Shown: piece after piece, positions 35,401 to 43,051 of the stretch
How positions within the stretch are numbered: position 1 is the stretch's first letter
Layout: every line of letters starts with the position of its first letter
Source of the DNA: Liolophura sinensis
Taxonomy: Eukaryota; Mollusca; Polyplacophora; Chitonida; Chitonidae
DNA length: 64,000 nucleotides
Direction: 5' to 3'
Assembly (NCBI RefSeq): GCF_032854445.1
Contig: NC_088304.1
Span: 12,969,704 to 13,033,703, forward strand
Notes under the pieces: generated by a model
Told to the model about the DNA's origin: nothing
The model's database searches: none
Seen by the model: the letters and a program-made list of their open reading frames with translations, nothing else
Translations under genes and position numbers: made by a program

Positions 35401-36074
35401 CACCAATAAACGTGACTTCCGCAGAAATTCACTTAAACCAGACATCAGTACTACTGTGGTACACAAACGGTGCCGGCATAGAAATCTGTCCTCCCAAACG
35501 AAACTGGCATCACCAGCTCATATCAATATAATGGACTCGATACGAGAGCGTCGCGCACTCTCCTGGCTCCCAGTGGATGCAGCAAAAATACCTCTTCTCT
35601 GCACAGAAAACACGGCTTATATACGTTCCAGGTGGATTCAGCTATTCTTAAACACAGAATTAACAGCCAATGAAATAAACGAAGCATTGAACAAGGTGCT
35701 TTCGATCCGGTCCGCGCTGTACACATATAACAGGGCCTGTTATGCTTTCACAAAGGTCCGCAGACTAACAGTACATGAAAACGTTAAATAGTCATACATA
35801 ACAATATGTGTCAGCACGAAAAGACAAATGAAAGTGGCATTAAATAATTGTCAGAGAAAAGTCAACGGGACATCTTGATGACTTCCATTATCAGTATGGT
35901 CCATAAAACACACAAAACATTTGGCTCCTACCGATAATTACTTCAGTTTTGTGCTCTATTTCCCGTCTACGTTGCATGTATTTACTCTTTTGACAGGTGC
36001 CTCTCACTCTAAAGAAAGGACCCTTCGTTCAGGCAGAATACGGGGTATGGCTGAGGGTACAACCACGTGACTAG
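20465..36074 (+). CDS. Cytochrome P450, CYP3 clan, tandem copy B (possible pseudogene)
   Basis: Paralogue of copy A, same predicted ER monooxygenase role. Exons: 20465-20541, 21510-21603, 24331-24383, 24577-24673, 26105-26229, 27073-27161, 28191-28345, 28819-28943, 29753-29873, 30689-30846, 31794-31882, 32463-32600, 33559-33721, 35997-36074. Exon 1 gives a start and a hydrophobic anchor (MWFTDAVSLAPSWLWYLLAV, then TLLLY) ending in split phase that joins exon 2. Landmarks: EDDHWKFVRS, I-helix AGFETT, ETQR, FDPER, haem loop FGVGPRNCVG, stop TAG at 36072. All exons equal copy A in length except exon 5 (125 against 117 nt, not a frame-preserving difference) and exon 7 (155 against 152 nt). Exon 7 holds three extra single bases and exon 5 appears to lack one, so the literal sequence does not translate through. 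Either a recent pseudogene or assembly errors. Confidence 0.9.
20614..20952 (-). mobile_element. SINE-B, near full length
   Basis: On the minus strand: tRNA-like head (CCGGCCCGGATAGCACAGTT, then a B-box-like GGGTTGAGTC), a body, and a CACTCACTCACTC tail preceded by 'acgttaaaccccaagca'. Located in intron 1 of P450 copy B. Confidence 0.85.
21087..21218 (+). mobile_element. SINE-A 3' half
   Basis: Runs from 'tagtcttgggtttcccccgg' to a long AAATAAATAAATAAATAAAT tail. Confidence 0.85.
21799..22084 (+). mobile_element. Full-length SINE-A with target-site duplication
   Basis: Head GGGGCCTCCGTGGCTCAGTT, B-box-like GAATTCAAGTTT, C-run expansion near 21968 and AAATAAATAAAT tail. It is flanked by identical copies of GTTGTCTGAGTG at 21787-21798 and 22085-22096. 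Confidence 0.93.
22085..24330 (+). other. P450 copy B intron 2, little recognised
   Basis: AT-rich. A faint SINE-A-like stretch lies near 22570-22650 ('catttcacttatacgatcga'). The open frame at 22792 has no recognisable family. Nothing else is supported. Confidence 0.4.
24860..25880. repeat. 39-bp minisatellite in P450 copy B intron 4
   Basis: About 25 units of 39-43 bp, core 'gacaagcaaagaaacacata' plus 'agccaacaaacaaacggat'. Most units are 39 bp, so minus-strand frames stay open with a 13-residue hydrophobic period (FVCWLMCFFACHP). It is intronic and the periodic 'protein' is a by-product. Confidence 0.95.
26146..26155 (+). other. Probable one-base deletion in P450 copy B exon 5
   Basis: From the acceptor at 26104, phase 0 reads through TVPLSS, matching VPLSP of copy A, then hits a TGA. 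The homologous DDHWKFVRS block resumes one frame over. The exon is 125 nt, one short of a frame-keeping 126. Confidence 0.7.
26331..26425 (+). mobile_element. Degenerate SINE-A tail
   Basis: Diverged 'gctgtcttatcagtgataaa' and 'gagtacagcattacacacca' correspond to the SINE-A 3' body. Confidence 0.5.
26823..26901 (+). mobile_element. Degenerate SINE-A tail
   Basis: Carries 'tcaaatattcttaaatgtgg' followed by 'cgtaaaacactaatcaaatc'. Confidence 0.6.
27277..27523 (-). mobile_element. Full-length SINE-A
   Basis: Complete from the TTTATTTATTTGATTAG tail to the 'gccacggaggccccc' head, with several differences from the other copies. Confidence 0.88.
27545..27885. repeat. 61-bp tandem repeat, about five units
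   Basis: Core 'cagacgccagttatcccact' and 'caccggttatgtctgac', period 61 bp, in intron 6 of copy B. Confidence 0.88.
27893..28135 (+). mobile_element. SINE-C copy
   Basis: Has a tRNA-like B box ('gcgtgttcggaatcc'), the body 'ggaaaggtcggaggtttact' and a tail 'cgacgttaatcaaccaa'. Confidence 0.6.
28204..28345 (+). other. Three single-base insertions in P450 copy B exon 7
   Basis: Against copy A, extra bases fall in a run of seven G at 28197-28203, a run of four A near 28259-28262 and a run of four T near 28339-28342. Each shifts the frame; together they add three bases, so the exon is 155 rather than 152 nt. A TGA appears between the first two. Confidence 0.85.
29110..29492 (-). mobile_element. 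Full-length SINE-B with target-site duplication
   Basis: Element 29121-29481, tail side GAGTGAGTGCGTGAGTG, head side GGGGCCGG, with direct repeats CGAAACGGTTG at 29110-29120 and 29482-29492. Located in intron 8 of copy B. Confidence 0.9.
29560..29700 (+). mobile_element. SINE-C fragment
   Basis: Contains 'aacttgccaaaggtcggggg' and the tail 'ggtgaggcgttaaacaac'. Confidence 0.6.
30930..31097 (+). mobile_element. SINE-A, 5' truncated
   Basis: Starts at 'ccttcctctcccgccgtacg' and ends with an AAATAAATAAATAAA tail, in intron 10 of copy B. Confidence 0.88.
32992..33139 (+). mobile_element. SINE-A, 5' truncated
   Basis: Starts 'ccgtatgtgggaaggtgtca', ends 'caccaatcaaataaat'. Confidence 0.87.
33267..33395. 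repeat. 58-bp tandem duplication
   Basis: 'agaagattaaggtcttggac' recurs 58 bp later as 'agaagattaaggttttggac' with diverging remainder. Confidence 0.75.
33722..35996 (+). other. P450 copy B intron 13, nothing recognised
   Basis: About 2.3 kb without an identifiable SINE-A. The stretch 34870-35790 has lower AT content and a few open frames on both strands without family resemblance; it may be an unrecognised mobile element. Confidence 0.35.
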
Positions 36075-36175
36075 GAGGAAAACAGTGTAAGGTCGAGGCT
36101 ACGGTCACGCGACTGGGCGTAGACCTATTTATGGCGGAGGGTATGGTCACGCGTGCAACCACGCAACAGCTCGCG
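36030..36175 (+). repeat. Degenerate repeats of P450 copy B C-terminal codons
   Basis: After the coding 'gtatggctgagggtac' and 'cacgtgactag', related segments ('ctacggtcacgcgactgg', 'atggcggagggtatggtcac') follow downstream of the stop, as in copy A. Confidence 0.6.
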
Positions 36176-37500
36176 TATTTTAAGTTTCAGTCTCTTACTG
36201 AGCTGACGTTCTTAATGGAGCTGTTACAGTATGCACTTAAATGTCTGAAAGAGCTATAAAAGTATGTGTATATCTGTCCACAAATATATATCCACATGTA
36301 ATCAGACACCCTAGGCCTAACTGATACAGCCGTAAGCGTTTCGACAAGAATCAGAATTGTGATTGGACGTTTACCACTGAGTGGCAAAACCTTTAGTATC
36401 CTTGGCACCTTAGAGTGCCCTCCTCTACTTACAGACGAGATCTATACATTGTTTATTAATGCCAAATTCGTTTAGCACTCGTCTCATTCACATATCCTAT
36501 AAATGGCATCGAATTCGCAAAGATTATATCAAATACGTTGACAAATAAATTGATAGCAGATATAAGTGCATTCGTGTATACTGAGTTGTTTTGTTTTTTT
36601 TTTGTTTGTCATCTGTTAGCACCAATAAATGAATTTGAATTTAAGACTTTCCAAAGTTGAAAGCAACGCTCCAGATTTAGTCTTCAAATTCTGCGTTCAG
36701 ATAATCCGTTGGTTTGCAGGCCTATAGTGACAACTTGAAAAACGTTTGAGTTGTCGAGTGCCCGCTCCGCATGCAAATGGGAGAAACGAGTTGGCTTTAC
36801 AATGACTGAACTTCCGGATGGTGAATTCTTGCTGTCAGCAGTTGGTGTCATTCATTCATTCATTCAAAAGTCAGTGCCAAGATGTACAAAAACATGCTCA
36901 CGTCGTTCTGTGCGGGCTTCATTGAGATCTAAAATTAATAAGGGCAATCTCAACAAAGGAAGTCGTAGCGACGGGCGACGTTAGTAACGGATTGTTAATG
37001 TCCATCGCTATATATGGCGAAATCTAGCTATAATATTGGGGTCATTTGTACAAAGTGATGTCTACAGTGCTGGTTGGCACGGTGGTTAGGTGAACATAGA
37101 ACGCTGTAAGAATGTATTCATGGTTTTACAATGATGTCAAAGCTGCTCTGAGCCAATCATCAACTCGCTCTCTCTCTTTGGTCACGTGACTAGAGTACTG
37201 GGGGTGAAAACAAAGCGAATTTAACCCAGGTGAGATTGGCACAGAAGATTTTAGAATAAAAAAATAAAAAATATAGCTTTTAGGTAAGAAATTCTTTCTG
37301 GTAAAGTAATCAAGATGTATTTATCCTTCAGGTATGATTTGAATGTCCTGTAATACTTTATACTTTAACAATGCGCAAAAATCAGCATTTCGTCCATTTA
37401 GCTCCATGACATTCAGACCATTCGCAGTGATTTATTTTTTACACCTGAAAACATTACCTCACATGATGGACAATAAATTTAAGAGAACAATGATGACCAG
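36075..37500. other. Intergenic, 3' of P450 copy B
   Basis: AATAAA at 36544-36549 and 36624-36629 are candidate poly(A) signals for copy B. No further gene seen; an open frame at 36751 has no recognisable family. Confidence 0.45.
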
Positions 37501-37592
37501 GTTTATTTATTTATTTGATTGGTGTTTTATGTCCTACTCAAGAATATTTCACTTATACGACGGCGGCCAGCATTATGGTGGGAAGAAACAAA
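37501..37592 (-). mobile_element. SINE-A 3' fragment
   Basis: 'tttatttatttgattggtgt' then 'cttatacgacggcggccagc', ending after the 'ggtgggaagaaac' block. Confidence 0.85.
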
Positions 37593-37678
37593 TGGTGAAA
37601 AAATTCCAGTACAATAAATTTAAGACAAGAATGATGACCAGCTTTATTGGTGCATGAGAACGCTACAGAGCGATGAAT

Positions 37679-37745
37679 ACTTTATTTATTTGACTGGTGT
37701 TTAAGCCGTACTCAAGAATGTTACACTTGCACTGTTACAACTGTG
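37679..37745 (-). mobile_element. SINE-A tail fragment
   Basis: 'ctttatttatttgactggtg' followed by 'ccgtactcaagaatg'. Confidence 0.75.
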
Positions 37746-37984
37746 GTCATTTTATAGGGGTATGAGTGAAGGAAAGTAAAATGCCAGGAGTTAACAAACT
37801 GACTAATGAATTCTCCCAAACATAAAGCATTATATTCACCTGCAGACTAATCTTGAAATGTACGCCGTGTTGATGGCTGGTAACAGATCTTCAAGGAAAA
37901 ACCTTTAAGTATCAAAGTGGGCATCACTTAATCAACCCCTTAAAACTATGTATGAATGGCTTTTCCATTTATTTTTCTAGATTT

Positions 37985-38310
37985 ATGTGAAGAGAGTTAA
38001 AAAGGCGTTCAAACATTTGAATTCTAGGGAGGGCTTTATTGACCATACTATAAGAGTTTTAGAAACTCTGATGTTACAGGAAGTTTTCTTTTTAACCCTG
38101 ATCACGACACTGAATGTTGGAAGAACTCTTTTTACCCATGAGTAAAAGATTAATGAAATACTGTTCTCAAAAATTCCTTCCTTCTGATGGACATCAAGGG
38201 AAAAAAGGTGATGTGACATCAGAGTTCACAGATACTGGCAATATGGTTCATAAAGCCAACCACATTATTTAAATATTTGAATGCCTTTGAACATTCTTAA
38301 AAAAAATCTG
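37985..38310. mobile_element. Foldback MITE with long terminal inverted repeats
   Basis: The left arm ('aaaggcgttcaaacatttga', 'gggctttattgaccatac', 'gaaactctgatgt') reads as the imperfect reverse complement of the right arm ('acatcagagttcacaga', 'ggttcataaagcc', 'aaatatttgaatgccttt'). Arms are about 100 bp or more, total about 310-330 bp, no coding capacity. A partial second copy lies at 345-525. Confidence 0.75.
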
Positions 38311-38953
38311 CAAAAAATGAATAAAAGTATATTTACACAGATTTAAGTTGTCTACATGAACAACTTCACTTCATATTTTACCTTTCTTCTACTTTATAGG
38401 CACTTCAGGCAGCAACAAAAGTTTCAGGACATACTTTTTTCTTAAAAAAAAAAAACAAAAAAAACACGATAGCAACCTAACTACAATCATTTGCCTTCAG
38501 TTGAATCCACCTAGTTTCACAGACAAACATTTCACATTGTTTAAAAGAAAACAAGTATAGTTCTCTTCCACACAGCTCTTCCAGAAAAGCAACACTTTCT
38601 TTGCCATCAGAGAAAGGCTTACAAGTCTACACAACGTTTCTTATCATCATGATTTCTGCCAGCAGAAGATTTGATGTGCATGTACCCTCTGGTTTCCCCT
38701 CGACTCGAGGAAGTTTCAGTTCAATCAGTCACTAGCATGGATACAAGAGTTGAGTACCATGGTTGCCAGGAGTTTATATTATACTTCTGCCCGCAGAAGG
38801 TTTGAGTCAGTGTTTTAATTATAAAGTGACAGCTGATTGGCTTAGCCTAATGAACCAACAGACCCCATTGGCTGCATGTACAACTGCTGACTCAAACTCA
38901 TAAAAGAGCAATCAGTTACAATGTTGCTGGTTATTGGCTGGTAGCAGAGCTTG

Positions 38954-39183
38954 TAACCATGGCGATGCACCAACACTGAAACTGATTGGCTAGCCAGTTT
39001 CTTTCTTCATTGCTGATTGGTTGCTCTGTTCAGCCTGTGCCTGCAGCAGTGACATGCGCTTCCTCTTGTAACCATGGTGATAAACCAACACTGAAACTGA
39101 TTGGCTAGCCAGTTTCTTTCTTCATCGCTGATTGGTTGCTCTGTTCAGCCTGTGCTTGCAGCAGTGACATGCGCTTCCTCTGA
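38954..39183. repeat. 115-bp tandem duplication covering the MED31 stop region
   Basis: Two nearly identical 115-bp units. The right one contains the last codons and stop of MED31 (minus strand); the left one lies in the 3' UTR and repeats the same codons and stop. They share 'gctgattggttgctctgttc' and 'gcagtgacatgcgcttcc'. Confidence 0.93.
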
Positions 39184-42100
39184 TAATGCTGCCAGTGGAG
39201 AAGCTGTTGATCATCGATGAACTTAGCGCACTGAGCGTTCACAAGCTCCTTGCGGAAGTGTTCATACTGCAGCAAGTCAAGGAAGTGAAGACTCTGAGGA
39301 TACCTGAAACAAGATTGTTCAATGATGTTTTACTCATCACCAACTTGGTACAATTTTGACGAAACATCTGTCAACAAATCTCTGAGAACAATGCAGACAG
39401 CAGAATCTTACAAATTCTGCTGCAAACCTGGGATTGGTTTCATGAAGCTCACTTAGCTAAAAAAAAGCCTTTACTATCATGACAACGTATGATGTAGAGA
39501 TATAAAGGCACTTAACTAGGGCAACTTAACACAAAGTACACTTCCTGAACCAAGCCCTAAGATTTAACTTATGTTTTGGCTGAGGGTTTAGTGAATGAAA
39601 CTCAAAGCAGCTTAATCCCATGGCCACAATCTACCTTTACATGATTGGTGTTTTACACCATAGGCCTACTCAAGATTATTTAATTGCTAGTTTAGGGTTG
39701 AGCTCAAGATTAAAGAATATTTCACTTACTGGATACCAATCAAGTTTATGGGTGATGGAAACAGGGTAGAGAACTGCAGAAATCACAGCTAAGTGAAGAC
39801 AATAGGTGCTAGATTCAAACCCTGCGATGGTCAACATGTTGTTATGCTCGTGACTGTGGGCAACTGGGAATACCACATCATCAAACACCTCACCTCAAAT
39901 TCTCATTGGCGAGGACTGTATTTTTACGACATGATTTTATCAGAATATCAAAGCTGAATGCAATAATTCATTCACAGAATTCATTAGAAGAAAGTTACCA
40001 GAAACCTGTGGCCTGCTACTTCTGCATAAAATTGAGCAGATAGCCAAGTACTTTGATCAACATGTGCGCTCCTTGTTTAATTCATTTAATTCTTTGTCAG
40101 GCAACTTCACACTTTTCAAGGGTAGCTTTCTGCTCAAAAAGGTAATGGGCTCATTGATTATTTATTTATTTGATTGGTGTTCTACGCCGTACTCAAGAAT
40201 ATTTCACTTATATGATGGTGGCCAGCATTACGGCAGGAGGAAACCGGGCAGAGCACGAGGGAAACACACTACCATCCGCATGTTACTGCCAGACCTTACC
40301 ACATACAACCCTGGTCATTATGCTGTACGACCTGAACACTTACTTCAAAAACCTGGAATACCTGGGATCTTTCCAGTACAGCAGGTACTTAAGGTAGTTG
40401 ATGAAACACTGATCTTTAAAATATCCTCGCTGGGCAAGAACTGACAAAATAACACAAAACAATCGACATATTAGCATCAAATTTACTTATTTGACATTTA
40501 TTTGATTGGTGTTTTACACCACACTCAAGAATATTTCACTTATACCATGGTGGCCAGCAATATGGTGGGAGGAAACCAGGCAGAGTCTGGGAGAAACCCA
40601 TGCCCAGCATCAAGTTTACAGGTTAAAAAAAATGTACATTTACCAGTTAAAGAAAAAAAAAAGCTTGGCTGAGGTGTTTTCCAGTGTAATTAAATTTGTA
40701 TGCAAATGATAAACATTGCATTGGTCAAAATGCTTGATCATTCATTCATTTTTATTTGTTTATTTTATTTATTTGACTGGTGTTTTACACCGTACTCATA
40801 TTTCATACGACGGCACCCAGCATTATGGTGGGAGGAAACCGGGTACAGCCCAGGGGAAACCCATCCTGCTTGCAGGTTGCTGGCAGACCGTATCACGTAT
40901 GGCCAGAGGGAAAGCCAGCATGACCTGGACTTGAACTCACATCGACCGCATTTGTGAGACGCTTCTGGGTCCATTCATTTTTAAGAACTCAAAATAAAAT
41001 AATAACCTCAAATTAAGCCCAGATCATCCAAAAAATGACACTGTACCAAGAAAGTATTCATAATTTCAGACAAATAAGTGATTGCTTTCTGTATTTTATC
41101 CACATACCATGTTTTTTTACAATGACACAAATGAAATCTAATTTATTTCACACCTTTAAATCATATATGCGATAACTTAAATTTTTGTCATGAATATCCC
41201 TTGACAAAAGCTCAAAATATCTGACATTTTGACCCCTAGACATGATAGCCATGTTTGATTATTTCCCTTAGTATCGAAGAACAAAGAATTAAAAAAACAA
41301 ACATACATACATATTTACATATACATACTGGACTGATATATGTATACACAGGCTACCAATACTCAAATCTTATGCACAGGACTCAAACATGTACACAGCA
41401 GGCGAATTTACATATGTTTAATGTGAACAGATAAACATTCGAGACCGCAGACATACAAGCATTTGTTCTTTTGCATGACTCAACATGCTTACTTGCTCGA
41501 ACACCTCTGTGAAAACACTGTCAAATAACATGTGTGTTAAGACAAAACACTGTTTCACTGCTTTTTAAATCCAAAAGCAGGTTTTGTTGACGTTCTAGAT
41601 TTATATATGCTGTACATATTGTCCTGTTGTCTTGCACACTATCATTTATATCAGACATCATCAAATATACTTCTCTGAATATCATTTAATGTTGGTCATT
41701 TCCCTACACCTTCCCACATTATCTTTCACCTCGTCGAATGCTTGCTGCTGCCTCATACAAATGAAGTATACGAATGTCTGCAGTCTCAGAAGAGTAGTAA
41801 GTAACTGCAGGCCTACTGTACATGTATTCATCTACTTTATTCAATTGGTGTTTTACGCAGTACTATAGAATATTTCACTTATTTTGACAACGGACAGCAT
41901 TATGGTCTCAGGAAACCGGGTAGAGCCCAGCAGAAACCCAGGACCATCCGTAGGTTGCTGGTTGCTAGAAGAGCTTCCCACATCCGCCCGGATAGGAAGC
42001 CAGCATGATCTGCACTTGAACTCACAGCAACCGCATTGGTGAGAGACTCCTGGGTCAGTGGGTCATTGCGCGGCGCTGGCGTACTAACCAACTCGCCCCC

Positions 42101-42656
42101 ACCCCCCCTCCCTCACGCCCCATACTGTGCATGTAAGCCTCAGCCTTCACAAGTAATTGGTATAGTACTCTACTCACAAGTCAGGTAGTTGGGATTGGCC
42201 AGACACTGTACAAACTCTAGCTCAATTTCAAAACGTAGTCGCTGCTCTTCTGTTTCTGAAAGAAATACGTACATTACCTTTAAATAATTATCATGTACAT
42301 GTGAGGAAGTCAGAATTTCTTCACAAAATGTCAAGAGCACAAGTAGCTATTTAAACGTATCACTTTAAATTAAGTACCTAATTCGGTCTTCGACACAGTT
42401 ACTGGAATAAAGACGCCTGGTTAGTCAAAAATCAGTGTTGAAACTGGCGCTTCTTGGCCAGGCTGACACTATGACACTCTGACGGCCAGGTTGAACGAAC
42501 AGTGGCTGATGAATTTATCAGTTTTCTCCTGGATGCCTAAAGCTTTGTTAATGTGTTTGGTTTCATTTAAATAGTGTTAAGTGCCAAGAAAGGAGAAAGA
42601 GAAAATGGTATTTTACCAGAGGAACTGGAAGAAACCGAATGCTGTCGTGATGCCAT
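39105..42656 (-). CDS. MED31: Mediator of RNA polymerase II transcription subunit 31
   Basis: Small subunit of the Mediator middle module, nuclear, bridging activators and RNA polymerase II. Four coding exons on the minus strand: 42617-42656, 42178-42255, 40344-40440, 39105-39303. They sum to 414 nt, 137 residues plus stop, close to the roughly 131 of human MED31. Start MASRQHSVSSSSS is followed by the family core: LRFEIELEFVQCLANPNYL, FLAQRGYFKDQCFINYLKYL, YWKDP, then LLQYEHFRKELVNAQCAKFI and LHWQHYQRKRM. All junctions have GT/AG and matching phases. The stop TAG lies at 39105-39107 (CTA on the plus strand). Exon 1 is too short to show as a long reading frame but its phase-1 end fits exon 2 exactly. 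The last part of exon 4 is duplicated in the 3' UTR. Divergent from INTS2 with 395 bp between start codons. Confidence 0.95.
40158..40300 (-). mobile_element. SINE-A 3' half
   Basis: 'atttatttatttgattggtg' through 'ccagcattacggcaggagga' to the 'ccagaccttaccacata' block, just next to MED31 exon 3. Confidence 0.85.
40492..40615 (-). mobile_element. SINE-A fragment
   Basis: 'catttatttgattggtgttt', 'cactcaagaatatttcac' and 'atggtgggaggaaaccaggc'. Confidence 0.85.
40758..40973 (-). mobile_element. SINE-A, nearly complete
   Basis: Has an internal deletion at 'gtactcatatttcatacga' and ends at 'gtgagacgcttctgggtc', lacking the extreme tRNA head. Confidence 0.87.
41838..42100 (-). mobile_element. 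SINE-A, nearly full length
   Basis: 'ttcaattggtgttttacgca' to 'gcgctggcgtactaaccaac'. Located in MED31 intron 2, 78 bp from exon 2. Confidence 0.87.
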
Positions 42657-43051
42657 TTTTATAGCATAAGAACACTGACCGGAACTGAAGATAGTATATT
42701 GAGGCACCGTTAACAGGGACTGTTCATTCGATAAAACAAAATATAATATAAAAATTTTGGTAAAGGTATGAAAATAGTAACCATAAAAAAACAATCATAT
42801 TCATGCGCCTAGTATTGGTTTTAGATATACCTAATTTGGCCAATGAACAAGTGGTCACTGTTTTGTGCTGAACGATAACCGGCTCAATGTTGTTGTTGCA
42901 ACTCATTGTACTTCAGCCTGTAACGCGGGGAATCGTACAAACGTTCATTGGTGACCATGGAGTTTACATGGTGAGCCCATGTCTGATTACTACCATTTTG
43001 ACACTTCGTGTATTCTTACGCAACCGACGAAACAGGAAACAGATAAGGATC
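42657..43051. promoter_or_regulatory. Divergent promoter interval of MED31 and INTS2
   Basis: Only 395 bp separate the two chosen start codons, so both core promoters and 5' UTRs must fit here unless upstream non-coding exons exist. CCAAT at 42840-42844 and inverted CCAAT boxes (ATTGG) at 42814-42818 and 42947-42951 are visible; no convincing TATA box. Confidence 0.6.
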
